Shown here piece by piece: positions 40,998 through 49,984 of a DNA stretch of 64,000 nucleotides. Positions within the stretch are counted from its first letter, which is position 1. The number at the start of each line of letters is the position of its first letter. The DNA lies in contig JAFUBX010000006.1 in NCBI GenBank assembly GCA_017459985.1, positions 62,001 through 126,000 on the forward strand, given 5' to 3'. The notes below the pieces were generated by a model, which did not search any database, was not told the origin of the DNA, and saw only the letters and a program-made list of their open reading frames with translations. The DNA is from Parasporobacterium sp. (GTDB lineage: Bacteria; Bacillota; Clostridia; Lachnospirales; Lachnospiraceae). The translations under genes and the position numbers were made by a program.

Positions 40998-41828
40998 TCA
41001 GCGGATGTTGTCCAGGAGGCTCTGGGGGATCATGAGGTTGCCTCGGCCGGTGCCGATGTCGACGCCGGGCTTTAAGACGCCGTGAAAATCTGAGCCGCCG
41101 GTGATGAACATCCCCAGCTCCTTCGCAAGGGAACGGAACCGCTGTTCGTCCTCTGCCGTATTGGAGGAGTAGATCGCCTCGATGCCCCGGACGCCGAAGG
41201 ATTTCATAAGCGTGAAGAACTTCAGATATCCTTCCTCCGTCAGATGCAGCAGCACCGGATGGGCAACCACAGGAACGCCGCCGGAGGCCAGGATCAGCCG
41301 GACCGCGGCTTCGGTGCTCAGTTTCCGCATGGGAATGTAGCAGGGACGGCCCTTGATCAGATATTTCTCAAATGCGTCCCTGAGATCGGATGCGTACCCG
41401 CCTGCCACCAGATAGGCGGCAAAATGTCTCCGTGTGATCATCCTGCAGCCCGCGGTACTGCGGAAGTCCTCATAATTGATGTCCACCCCGTAGGACCTTA
41501 GCTGCGCGCAGATCTTGATATTGCGGTCATCCCGGATCTGGCTGATCTGCCGGTTCATCTCCAGAAGACGCGGATTCTCATAATCGATGTAATACCCCAG
41601 AATATGAATCTCCTGCCGTCCGAAAGAGGAAGTGATCTCGATGCCGGGAATGACCTCCAGAGGATAATTGCGGGCAGCGCTGATGGCCGGGGCAATTCCG
41701 GCAACACTGTCGTGATCGGTCAGGGCAAAGGCGGACAGCCCCTTCTCCAGAGCCAGCTGTACCAGCTCGGCAGGAGAGCAGGATCCGTCCGACAGATTGG
41801 AATGTACATGCAGATCGATGAAACCCAT
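40998..41828 (-). CDS. PHP-domain phosphoesterase (RnaAM/YciV-like)
   Basis: The 276-residue protein starts with the metal-binding PHP signature DLHVHSNLSDGSCSPAELVQ and AFALTDHDSVAGI, then HILGYYIDYENPRL, a central VPVVAHPVLL and C-terminal TGGSDFHGVLKPGVDIG. It matches the family that hydrolyses 3',5'-nucleoside bisphosphates or short RNA 5' ends. It begins 2 bp after the ABC-F stop codon, so the two are one operon. Confidence 0.9.
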   Translation of the reverse strand: MGFIDLHVHSNLSDGSCSPAELVQLALEKGLSAFALTDHDSVAGIAPAISAARNYPLEVIPGIEITSSFGRQEIHILGYYIDYENPRLLEMNRQISQIRDDRNIKICAQLRSYGVDINYEDFRSTAGCRMITRRHFAAYLVAGGYASDLRDAFEKYLIKGRPCYIPMRKLSTEAAVRLILASGGVPVVAHPVLLHLTEEGYLKFFTLMKSFGVRGIEAIYSSNTAEDEQRFRSLAKELGMFITGGSDFHGVLKPGVDIGTGRGNLMIPQSLLDNIR

Positions 41829-41830
41829 GG

Positions 41831-43462
41831 TCAGTCCTCGTCAGAAACAGAAACTGTATAAACAGAACGCTTTCTGGCGGAAATATCGGATGCCAGATAT
41901 TCATCGTAGGTGGTGATCTTGTCGATCAGTTTGCCGTCCACGATCTCCATGATGCGGTTGGCAGTTGTCTGCACAAACTGATGATCCCTGCAGGCGAACA
42001 GCTCCACACCGGGGAATTTTATCAAACCGTTGTTGAGGGCTGTGATGGATTCCATATCCAGATGGTTGGTGGGCTCGTCGAAGATCAGAACATTCGCGCC
42101 GGAGATCATCATCTTGGACAGAAGGCACCGTACCTTCTCGCCTCCGGAAAGGACCCGGAGCTTCTTGACGCCGTCATCGCCGGCAAACAGCATCCGGCCC
42201 AGGAATCCGCGGACATAGGTGGCGTCCTTGATCTGGGAATATCCGGTCAGCCAGTCGGCGATCGTCAGGTCAGAGTCAAACTCCTGGGAATAATCCCTGG
42301 GGAAATACGCCCGGGACGTGGTGACGCCCCATTTGAAGGTGCCGGAGTCCGGCTTCATCTCATCCATCAGGATCTGGAATAATGTGGTCTTGGCCAGTTC
42401 GTTGGAACCGACAAAGGCAACCTTGTCGTCATGTCCCAGAGTAAAGGTGATGTTGTCCAGAACCTTGACCCCGTCGATGGTCTTGGATAGGCCCTCCACC
42501 TGCAGGACCTCATTGCCGATGGTGCGATCCGGGCGGAAATCGATGAAGGGGTATTTGCGGCTGGAAGGACGGATCTCATCCAGCTCGATCTTCTCCAGGG
42601 CACGCTTCCTTGAAGTGGCCTGCTTGGCCTTGGATGCATTGGCGGAGAACTTCTGGATGAATTCCTGCAGTTCTTTGATCTTTTCTTCTTTCTTCTTGTT
42701 GGCCTCCTTCATCTGTTTGATGATCAGGGCAGAGGACTCCACCCAGAAATCATAGTTTCCGGCATAAAGCTGGATCTTGGCGTAGTCGATATCCGCGATC
42801 TGGGTGCAGACCTTATTGAGAAAATAACGGTCGTGGGAAACCACGATCACCGTATTGTCGAAATTAATGAGGAATTCCTCCAGCCAGGCGATGGCATCCA
42901 TGTCCAGGTGGTTGGTGGGCTCATCCAGAAGCAGAATATCCGGATTGCCGAACAGAGCTCTGGCAAGCAGTACCTTGACCTTCAGCGGACCGGGAAGGTC
43001 CTTCATCAGAACCTCATGATTCTCCGTTTCCACGCCCAAGCCGTTCAGTAATGTGGCGGCGCTGCTTTCCGCCTCCCAGCCGTCCATCTCGGCAAATTCC
43101 GTTTCCAGTTCACTGGCCCGGATGCCGTCTTCCTCGGTGAAATCCTCCTTGGAATAGATGGCGTCCTTTTCCTTCATGATCTCGTACAGACGGGCGTTGC
43201 CCTGAATGACGGTCTCCATGGCGGTGAGGTCGTCGTATTTGAAATGATCCTGCTCCAGGAAGGACAGACGCTGCCCTTTAGTAATGGTCACATCGCCCTT
43301 GGAGGGCTCGATCTGGCCGGTGAGGATCTTCAGAAATGTGGATTTGCCGGCGCCGTTGGCTCCGATGAGGCCATAGCATTCGCCTTCCACAAACTTGATA
43401 TTAACATCTTCGAATAAGGCTTTTTTACCAAACCGAAGGGTGACATTATTTACACTGATCAT
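41831..43462 (-). CDS. ABC-F family ATPase (YbiT/YkpA-like)
   Basis: The 543-residue protein has two ABC domains joined by a charged linker and no membrane segments. NBD1 has GANGAGKST and LLDEPTNHLD, but its signature is DLPGPLKV (residues 156-160) instead of LSGG. NBD2 has LSGGEKVR and FDEPTNHLD, but its Walker A reads GSNELAKTT and its switch region ACRDHQF has Arg492 where His is usual. ABC-F proteins act on stalled ribosomes. Some subfamily members carry degenerate motifs, so this may be normal here. A strong AGGAG precedes the ATG. Confidence 0.9.
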   Translation of the reverse strand: MISVNNVTLRFGKKALFEDVNIKFVEGECYGLIGANGAGKSTFLKILTGQIEPSKGDVTITKGQRLSFLEQDHFKYDDLTAMETVIQGNARLYEIMKEKDAIYSKEDFTEEDGIRASELETEFAEMDGWEAESSAATLLNGLGVETENHEVLMKDLPGPLKVKVLLARALFGNPDILLLDEPTNHLDMDAIAWLEEFLINFDNTVIVVSHDRYFLNKVCTQIADIDYAKIQLYAGNYDFWVESSALIIKQMKEANKKKEEKIKELQEFIQKFSANASKAKQATSRKRALEKIELDEIRPSSRKYPFIDFRPDRTIGNEVLQVEGLSKTIDGVKVLDNITFTLGHDDKVAFVGSNELAKTTLFQILMDEMKPDSGTFKWGVTTSRAYFPRDYSQEFDSDLTIADWLTGYSQIKDATYVRGFLGRMLFAGDDGVKKLRVLSGGEKVRCLLSKMMISGANVLIFDEPTNHLDMESITALNNGLIKFPGVELFACRDHQFVQTTANRIMEIVDGKLIDKITTYDEYLASDISARKRSVYTVSVSDED

Positions 43463-43628
43463 ATAATTCTCCTGATATGGGGGAGGGCCTTAAAAGCAGG
43501 CCTCCGGATGCATTGATCCCGGGGATCCCCGGGTGCGTTCAAAACAGCGAATTAATACTATCATTTTAAGTGTAGATAGTCAAAAAATAATTTGTAAAAA
43601 AGACTGTTAAATATTCTACAAAAAGCAT

Positions 43629-43656
43629 TTGACTTGATCAGTGAAAGAATTATAAT
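43629..43656 (+). promoter_or_regulatory. Promoter of rex, giving a near-leaderless transcript
   Basis: TTGACT (43629-43634), 16-bp spacer, TATAAT (43651-43656). The start codon begins seven bases after the -10 box. Confidence 0.75.
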
Positions 43657-43662
43657 AGCAGT

Positions 43663-44289
43663 ATGAAAAATCAAATTTCCAAAGCAGTTATATCCAGATT
43701 GCCAAGATATTACAGATATCTGCGGGAATTAATCGACCAGGGAGTGGAAAGGATCTCCTCTGAAGAACTTAGCCGGCTTATGAAGGCTACTGCATCACAG
43801 ATCAGGCAGGACCTGAATCATTTTGGCGGATTTGGACAGCAGGGCTATGGCTACAACGTCAAAAGCCTCTATAAGGAGATCGGCAACATCCTGGGGGTCG
43901 AGCAGGCCCACAACATCATCGTTCTGGGCGCCGGCAACCTGGGGAGAGCGCTTGTGAAGTACAATGGGTTCTCCCAGCACGGATTCAATTTCTGCAGTCT
44001 GTTCGACGTGGATGAGGCACTGTGCGGAAAGAGTGTGAACGGCATCGGGATCCGGCCGATCAATGAGGTGGATGATTACGTGCGCAGCCATGAGATCGAC
44101 ATTGCCGCGCTGACGATCCCCATGGACAAGGCCAGAGAGATGTCGACTCTCCTGTATGATGCAGGGATCCGGTATTTCTGGAATTTTACCAACATCGATC
44201 TGCAGCTGCCGGATGATGCCATCGTAAAGGACGTGCATCTTTTGGACTCCCTTTTGGAGCTGTCCTACAGAATATGCAATGCAAAGTAA
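43663..44289 (+). CDS. rex: Redox-sensing transcriptional repressor Rex
   Basis: The 208-residue protein has an N-terminal winged helix (MKNQISKAVISRLPRYYRYL to about 80) and a Rossmann domain with the dinucleotide loop VLGAGNLGRALVKY. The C-terminal swapped helix ends LLELSYRICN. Rex senses NADH/NAD+ and represses fermentation and respiration genes. No SD precedes the ATG, and the -10 box is only seven bases away. Its 3' end overlaps the alr frame. A plausible Rex-like site (TTGTAA...TTAAAT) lies upstream at about 43591 but is weak. Confidence 0.95.
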   Translation: MKNQISKAVISRLPRYYRYLRELIDQGVERISSEELSRLMKATASQIRQDLNHFGGFGQQGYGYNVKSLYKEIGNILGVEQAHNIIVLGAGNLGRALVKYNGFSQHGFNFCSLFDVDEALCGKSVNGIGIRPINEVDDYVRSHEIDIAALTIPMDKAREMSTLLYDAGIRYFWNFTNIDLQLPDDAIVKDVHLLDSLLELSYRICNAK

Positions 44290-45439
44290 GAACAAAATGA
44301 CCGATAACAGATATTACAGATTATGGGCGGATGTGGATCTTGGAGCCATCCGCTCTAATATTATCAAAATACAGAACAATCTCCCGGACCAGGTCATGAC
44401 CTGCGCCGTGATCAAGGCGGACGGTTACGGCCACGGCGCCGCGCCTGTCGCCAGGGCAGTGGAGGACCTGGTGAATTATTATGCGGTGGCCACCATTGAC
44501 GAAGGGCTGGATCTCAGGGCACATGAGGTGATCAAGCCGGTGCTGGTCCTGGGATATGTGCATCCCTCCATGACAGCCCAGGCTATTCAGAACGGTATCC
44601 GCATGACCGTGTATGATCCGGAGACCGCACAGCAGATCTCCCGGGAAGCCCTGAAGGCGGGGCAGGGGCAGAAAGCCCCGGTTCATATCAAGGTGGATAC
44701 CGGAATGAGCCGGATCGGATTCTTTGTTAATGAAGAAGCCGCCGATACCGTGAAGAAGATCGCGGATCTTCCCGGTATTGAGATCGAAGGGATCTTCACG
44801 CATTTTGCCAATGCGGATGACGAGACCCCGGACAATGCCCTTGGCCAGCTGGAGCTTTTTCAGCAGTTTTTGTCCATGCTGAAGGAACGGGGAATCGAGA
44901 TTCCCGTGCAGCACTGCGCCAACAGCGCGGCGGCCACACAGATCCCGGCAGCAGCCCTGAACATGGTGCGGTTGGGGATTTCCATGTACGGCCTGTATCC
45001 CTCCCGGTTTGTCCATCAGATCCCGCTGGATCCGGCCCTGTCCCTGAAAAGTCATGTCATCATGGTCAAGAAGATCCCGGAGGGAACCCCGGTGGGATAC
45101 GGAAGCACCTGGCACGCGCCGGGAGAGAGGATCCTTGCCACCATCCCCGCGGGTTATGCGGACGGATACAGCCGGAGCCTTTCAAACAAAGGATATGTGC
45201 TGATCGGCGGAAGCTGCTACCCGGTGGTGGGGCGGATCTGTATGGACCAGCTGATGGTGGATGTGACGGAGCCCTCCGAAGGACCCGGCAGCCCGGTGCG
45301 TCAGGGCGATGAGGTCGTTCTGGTGGGGCGTCAGGGAGACCTTGAGATCACCGCGGAGGAGATCTCGGAGCTTTCCGGTTCCTTCAACTATGAATTTGTC
45401 TGCGGCATCTCCAAACGGGTCCCGAGGATCTATCACTGA
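44279..45439 (+). CDS. alr: Alanine racemase
   Basis: The PLP enzyme makes D-alanine for peptidoglycan. The catalytic Lys46 is in AVIKADGYGHGA. Other motifs are VDTGMSRIGFF, the Tyr-bearing loop GYGSTWHAPGERILATIPAG, and GRICMDQLMVDVTE. The length of 386 is usual. The frame opens with ATG at 44279, overlapping rex by 11 bp; ATG 44297 (MTDNRYYRL) is a possible alternative, and neither has a clear SD. This means the window carries two racemases of different families. Confidence 0.95.
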   Translation: MQSKNKMTDNRYYRLWADVDLGAIRSNIIKIQNNLPDQVMTCAVIKADGYGHGAAPVARAVEDLVNYYAVATIDEGLDLRAHEVIKPVLVLGYVHPSMTAQAIQNGIRMTVYDPETAQQISREALKAGQGQKAPVHIKVDTGMSRIGFFVNEEAADTVKKIADLPGIEIEGIFTHFANADDETPDNALGQLELFQQFLSMLKERGIEIPVQHCANSAAATQIPAAALNMVRLGISMYGLYPSRFVHQIPLDPALSLKSHVIMVKKIPEGTPVGYGSTWHAPGERILATIPAGYADGYSRSLSNKGYVLIGGSCYPVVGRICMDQLMVDVTEPSEGPGSPVRQGDEVVLVGRQGDLEITAEEISELSGSFNYEFVCGISKRVPRIYH

Positions 45440-45447
45440 TCTTTTCG

Positions 45448-45476
45448 TTGCGAAATACCCCGGAGTCTGATATGAT
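45448..45476 (+). promoter_or_regulatory. Promoter upstream of the CorC-like gene
   Basis: TTGCGA (45448-45453), 17-bp spacer, TATGAT (45471-45476). Confidence 0.55.
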
Positions 45477-45483
45477 ACAAAGG

Positions 45484-45502
45484 GTCTGCATATCATGCAG
45501 AC
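45484..45502 (+). promoter_or_regulatory. 5' hairpin of the CorC-like transcript
   Basis: GTCTGCAT and ATGCAGAC are perfect arms around ATC. The hairpin falls at the predicted transcript start and could protect the 5' end. Confidence 0.5.
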
Positions 45503-45535
45503 TACTAATGCTGAAAAAGGAGAAAATTTTTTCAT

Positions 45536-46390
45536 ATGGAAGATGGCAGTCGAGCGGGATTTTTTTCGAGACTGTTTAAGTCAAAGAAGGGCACCCAGGT
45601 AGAGGAAGAAATTGTATCCATGCTGGAAGAAAGCCAGGATCAGGGCCTGATCAAGGAAAGTGAAGCGGAGATGATCAGCAACATCTTTGATCTGGATGAG
45701 ACCTCCGCATCGGAGATCATGACCCACAGAAAGAATATCCGGGCGGTGGAAAGCACCTGGACATTGCAGGAAGCCATGGATTTCATTACCAGGGAGCAGT
45801 ACTCGAGATTCCCGGTATGTCATGAAAACATTGATAATATCACAGGTATTCTGCATATCAAGGACGCGATCGTATATTACATGGATCCGTCGAACCGGGA
45901 CAGACAGATCAAGGATATCGAAGGGCTTATGCAGAAGGCCCACTTCATCCCGGAGACCTCCAAGATCGATACCGTATTCAGGAACATGCAGTCCAGCAAG
46001 ACCCATATGGAGATCGTGGTGGATGAATACGGACAGACCTCCGGCCTGATCGCCATGGAGGATATCCTGGAGGAGATCGTCGGCAATATCTTTGATGAGC
46101 ATGATGAAGTAGAGTACAACATTACAAAGATCTCGGATCAGGTCTATCAGGTGCGGGGCCTGACTCCGCTTTCGGAGATTGAGGAAGAACTGGGAATTTC
46201 CTATGAGGATGAGGAAAATGACACCCTGAACGGATTTCTGGTCTCCCGGCTGGACCGGATCCCGGAGAATGATGAAGGGACCGAAGTGGTCAGCGGCAAT
46301 ATCAGATACAAGATCCTTTCTGTCAAAGACAAGACCATCGATCTGGTCAGGATCGAGATCCCGGAGCAGAAGGAAAATAATAATGAGTGA
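45536..46390 (+). CDS. CBS-domain protein of the CorC/HlyC family
   Basis: The 284-residue soluble protein has paired CBS domains (about 60-185: [37 protein letters not shown]) and a CorC_HlyC domain at the C-terminus ([20 protein letters not shown]). The N-terminal membrane CNNM domain of full-length members is absent, as in CorC, which modulates magnesium/cobalt efflux. AAAAGGAG precedes the ATG. The yebC gene follows 11 bp later. Confidence 0.9.
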   Translation: MEDGSRAGFFSRLFKSKKGTQVEEEIVSMLEESQDQGLIKESEAEMISNIFDLDETSASEIMTHRKNIRAVESTWTLQEAMDFITREQYSRFPVCHENIDNITGILHIKDAIVYYMDPSNRDRQIKDIEGLMQKAHFIPETSKIDTVFRNMQSSKTHMEIVVDEYGQTSGLIAMEDILEEIVGNIFDEHDEVEYNITKISDQVYQVRGLTPLSEIEEELGISYEDEENDTLNGFLVSRLDRIPENDEGTEVVSGNIRYKILSVKDKTIDLVRIEIPEQKENNNE

Positions 46391-46401
46391 AAGAGGTAAC
46401 T

Positions 46402-47130
46402 ATGTCAGGACATTCTAAATTCGCCAACATTAAACACAAAAAAGAGAAAAATGATGCGGCAAAGGGCAAGATGTTTACCATCATCGGCAAGGAGATCGCC
46501 ATTGCTGTCAAGGAGGGGGGACCGGATCCGTCCAACAACTCCAAGCTTCGGGATGTGATCGCCAAGGCCAAGGCCAACAATATGCCGAATGACACCATTG
46601 AGCGGGGCATCAAGAAGGCGGCCGGAGCGGAAGGCGCGGTCAATTACGAGCAGATCACCTACGAAGGATACGGCCCCAGCGGCATCGCGATCATCGTGGA
46701 GACACTGACGGATAACAAGAACCGTACTGCAGCCAATGTCAAGCATGCATTCTCCAAGGGCGGCGGCAATGTCGGAACCCCCGGCTGTGTGTCCTATATG
46801 TTTGATAAGAAGGGCGAGATCGTCATCGACAAGGAAGAGACGGAGATCGATCCGGATGAGCTGATGATGATGGCTCTGGATGCGGGAGCGGAAGACTTCG
46901 AGGACGAAGAGGATGCCTATACCGTCTATACGGCGCCGGATGATTTCAGTACCGTCCGGGAAGCCCTGGAACAGGCCGGGATCCCGATGGCATCCGCGAA
47001 TGTTTCCATGATTCCGCAGAATTACATTGCTCTGACTGATGAGGATGCGGTCAAGGATCTGAACCGGATCCTGGATATGCTGGACGACGATGATGACGTG
47101 CAGGAAGTGTATCACAACTGGGACGAGTAA
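46402..47130 (+). CDS. yebC: YebC/PmpR-family protein
   Basis: The 242-residue protein starts [20 protein letters not shown] and has the family motifs [20 protein letters not shown] and [14 protein letters not shown]. The family is annotated as a transcriptional regulator; recent work on relatives links them to helping ribosomes through proline-rich stretches. I chose MSGHSK at 46402 because AGAGGT lies just upstream and the family starts here. It probably shares a transcript with the CorC-like gene. Confidence 0.95.
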   Translation: MSGHSKFANIKHKKEKNDAAKGKMFTIIGKEIAIAVKEGGPDPSNNSKLRDVIAKAKANNMPNDTIERGIKKAAGAEGAVNYEQITYEGYGPSGIAIIVETLTDNKNRTAANVKHAFSKGGGNVGTPGCVSYMFDKKGEIVIDKEETEIDPDELMMMALDAGAEDFEDEEDAYTVYTAPDDFSTVREALEQAGIPMASANVSMIPQNYIALTDEDAVKDLNRILDMLDDDDDVQEVYHNWDE

Positions 47131-47153
47131 AAAAGAGACGGAATGAGTGCAGC

Positions 47154-47183
47154 GGGTTCGGTGTCTGTGGATATCGGACCCGT
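47154..47183 (+). promoter_or_regulatory. Hairpin after yebC
   Basis: CGGGTTCG pairs with CGGACCCG (one G-T) around a 14-nt loop. No T-run follows; it may be an mRNA 3'-end stabiliser or a processing site. Confidence 0.4.
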
Positions 47184-47226
47184 GTGTTGTCCATAGAAGA
47201 TTTCACGCAGTTTTGAAAGAGAGTTC

Positions 47227-48699
47227 ATGCAGGTCATCACGAAGATCCTTGCGGATTCTATCGCAGAAGAACTGAATATCGAGCCGGGATCAAAGCTTCT
47301 CCGGGTCAACGGGGAGGAGATCGGGGACATCTTTGATTATGAATTCCTGATCGCCGACGACTATGTGGAACTGGAGATCGAGCGGCCGGACGGCGAGGTG
47401 GATCTGTATCCCATCGAGAAGGATGAGGATGAGGAGATGGGGCTGGTCTTCGAAAACAGCCTGATGGACCAGTACCGCAGATGTTCCAACAACTGCATTT
47501 TCTGCTTTATCGACCAGATGCCGCCGGGGATGCGGGAAACGCTGTATTTCAAGGATGATGATTCCCGGCTGTCCTTCCTGCAGGGTAATTACATCACCCT
47601 GACCAATATGAAGGACCGGGACATCGACCGGATCATCCGGTATCATATGTCGCCGATCAATATTTCCGTCCATACCACCAATCCGGAGCTGAGACAGCGG
47701 ATGCTGCACAATCGGTTTGCCGGCGAGGTGCTGAAGTATCTGGACCGTCTGTATGAAGCGGAGATCCGGATGAACGGCCAGATCGTCCTTTGCAAAGGGG
47801 TCAATGACGGGGAGGAACTGGAAAGGACCATCAGGGATCTGGGACGGTACGCCCCGGTGATGGAGAGCGTATCCATCGTTCCGGTGGGACTTACCAGGTA
47901 CCGGGAGGGACTGTATCCCCTGGAACCGCTGGAGCGGGAGGACGCGGTCCGGGTCATTGATCTGGTGGAGCGGTTTCAGAAGGAATTCTACGGAACCTGC
48001 GGGCTTCATGTGATCCATGCCAGTGATGAGCTGTATCTGCTGGCCGGAAGAGAACTTCCGGAGGCGGAACGCTATGACGGATACCTGCAGCTGGAGAACG
48101 GGGTTGGCATGCTGCGGCTCCTCCGGGAGGAGTTCCGGGAGGCTCTGGCGGCCAGGACCTTTGGCGGGGCCGGGGCAGGGCAGGAACTGCGGACGGATCC
48201 GCGGAGGAAGTCTCATACGGACCGGACTGCGGATTCACAGCCGGCCGGAAAGGATAACGCTCGCAGGCTGAGCATCGCAACGGGGATGCTGGCCCATGAG
48301 ACGATCCGGGATCTTCTGCTTCAGGGACAGACATCCTTCCGCGCAGCGGGCAGGGAACATGAGTGGCCCGGGGTACAGATTTTCCCGATCCGCAATGATT
48401 TTTTCGGGGAGCGGATCACCGTCTCCGGACTGATCTGCGGGTGCGATCTGATCCGGCAGCTGAAGGGCAAGGATCTGGGAGAGGAGCTTTTGCTCCCCAT
48501 TAACATGATGCGGGCGGGAGAGCAGTATTTCCTGGATGATATCACCGTGTCCATGCTGGAGCAGGAGCTTCAGATCAAAGTAACCATCGTTCCTTCCGAC
48601 GGGGAGTCGCTGCTGAGGGCGATCCTGGGGGAGAAACTGATCACAGGAGGAAGACAAATCTATGAGCAAGCCGATCGTGGCCATCGTGGGAAGGCCTAA
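47227..48699 (+). CDS. DUF512 radical-SAM protein with PDZ-like N-terminus
   Basis: The 490-residue protein has an N-terminal PDZ-like region (about 1-75), a radical-SAM cluster site CSNNCIFCFIDQ (CxxxCxxC) at about residue 87, and a C-terminal DUF512 domain. The family lies beside der in many Clostridia and its target is not settled. A Gly/Arg/Ser insert at about 318-345 (QELRTDPRRKSHTDR) is unlike the family. The 3' end overlaps der by 38 bp. The start has GAGAG upstream. Confidence 0.9.
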   Translation: MQVITKILADSIAEELNIEPGSKLLRVNGEEIGDIFDYEFLIADDYVELEIERPDGEVDLYPIEKDEDEEMGLVFENSLMDQYRRCSNNCIFCFIDQMPPGMRETLYFKDDDSRLSFLQGNYITLTNMKDRDIDRIIRYHMSPINISVHTTNPELRQRMLHNRFAGEVLKYLDRLYEAEIRMNGQIVLCKGVNDGEELERTIRDLGRYAPVMESVSIVPVGLTRYREGLYPLEPLEREDAVRVIDLVERFQKEFYGTCGLHVIHASDELYLLAGRELPEAERYDGYLQLENGVGMLRLLREEFREALAARTFGGAGAGQELRTDPRRKSHTDRTADSQPAGKDNARRLSIATGMLAHETIRDLLLQGQTSFRAAGREHEWPGVQIFPIRNDFFGERITVSGLICGCDLIRQLKGKDLGEELLLPINMMRAGEQYFLDDITVSMLEQELQIKVTIVPSDGESLLRAILGEKLITGGRQIYEQADRGHRGKA

Positions 48700-49984
48700 T
48701 GTCGGAAAATCCACATTATTCAATACACTGGCGGGAGCCAATATTTCTATCATCAAGGATACCCCCGGAGTGACCCGGGACCGGATCTATGCCGAGGCAA
48801 ACTGGCTGGACAAGGAGTTTACCCTGATCGATACCGGCGGCATTGAACCGGATTCTTCGGATGTGATCCTGTCCCAGATGCGGGACCAGGCCCAGATCGC
48901 CATCGAGACGGCGGACGTGATCATTTTTATGACCGACGTGAGGCAGGGACTTGTGGACGCGGACGATAAGGTGGCGGATCTTTTGCGGCGCAGCCACAAG
49001 AAGATCGTGCTCTGCGTCAACAAGGTGGACAATTTCCTGAAGCAGCAGGCGGATGTCTACGAATTCTACAGTCTGGGACTGGGAGATCCGGTTCCGATCT
49101 CCGCCGCCAGCAAACAGGGGCTGGGAGACCTTCTGGATGAGGTGACCGGTCATTTTGAACATTCGGAGGGAGACGAGGAAGAGGATTTAAGGCCCAAGGT
49201 GGCGGTGATCGGCAAGCCCAATGCGGGCAAGTCTTCCATCGTCAACGCTCTGGCCGGAGCACAGAGGGTGATCGTATCCGATGTTCCCGGAACGACCCGG
49301 GACGCCATCGATACCGTGATCCGTCATGATGAGAAGGAATATATATTTATCGATACAGCGGGACTGCGCCGCAAATCGAAGATCAAAGAGGAGCTGGAAC
49401 GCTACAGCATTATCCGGGCCGTTTCGGCGGTGGAACGCTGCGACGTGGTGCTGATGGTAATCGATGCGGTGGAAGGGGTCACCGAGCAGGACGCCAAGAT
49501 CGCAGGGATTGCCCATGAGCGGGGAAAGGGCGTGATCATCATCGTCAACAAATGGGATGCCATCCAGAAGGATGACAAGACCATTTACCGGTATACCGAG
49601 AAGGTGCGGCAGATCCTGTCCTTCATGTCCTATGCCCGTCTGCTGTTTGTGTCTGCGAAGACCGGACAGAGGCTGGACAAGATCTTTGATCTGATCGATG
49701 TGATCGTGGAGAACCAGACCCGCCGGATCCAGACCGGGGTTCTCAATGAGATCATCACCGAAGCGCTGGCCATGACACCGCCGCCCTCCGATAAGGGCAA
49801 GCGGCTGAAGCTGTTCTACGCGACCCAGGTGGGGGTCCGCCCGCCGGCCTTTGTGTTTTTTGTCAATGATAAGGAATTGATGCATTTCTCCTATCTGAGA
49901 TATCTGGAGAACCGGATCCGGGAGGCCTTCGGATTCGAGGGGACTGCACTCAAGTTTTATGTCAGGGAGCGTGGGGAAAAATGA
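48662..49984 (+). CDS. der: Ribosome-assembly GTPase Der (EngA)
   Basis: The 440-residue protein has two GTPase domains in tandem: GRPNVGKST and DTPGVTRDR in the first, GKPNAGKSS and DVPGTTRDA in the second, with NKVD and NKWD base-recognition motifs. A KH-like C-terminal domain includes RVPTGVLN-type sequence here read as RIQTGVLNEIITEAL. It acts in 50S subunit maturation. AGGAGG lies upstream of the ATG, within the DUF512 gene. The plsY gene overlaps its stop by 4 bp. Confidence 0.97.
   Translation: MSKPIVAIVGRPNVGKSTLFNTLAGANISIIKDTPGVTRDRIYAEANWLDKEFTLIDTGGIEPDSSDVILSQMRDQAQIAIETADVIIFMTDVRQGLVDADDKVADLLRRSHKKIVLCVNKVDNFLKQQADVYEFYSLGLGDPVPISAASKQGLGDLLDEVTGHFEHSEGDEEEDLRPKVAVIGKPNAGKSSIVNALAGAQRVIVSDVPGTTRDAIDTVIRHDEKEYIFIDTAGLRRKSKIKEELERYSIIRAVSAVERCDVVLMVIDAVEGVTEQDAKIAGIAHERGKGVIIIVNKWDAIQKDDKTIYRYTEKVRQILSFMSYARLLFVSAKTGQRLDKIFDLIDVIVENQTRRIQTGVLNEIITEALAMTPPPSDKGKRLKLFYATQVGVRPPAFVFFVNDKELMHFSYLRYLENRIREAFGFEGTALKFYVRERGEK

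Noticed and set aside
43580..43620. Strong Rex operator upstream of rex
   Set aside because: Only a weak match (TTGTAA...TTAAAT) to the TTGTTAA-N4-TTAACAA consensus was seen; not enough to list as a site.
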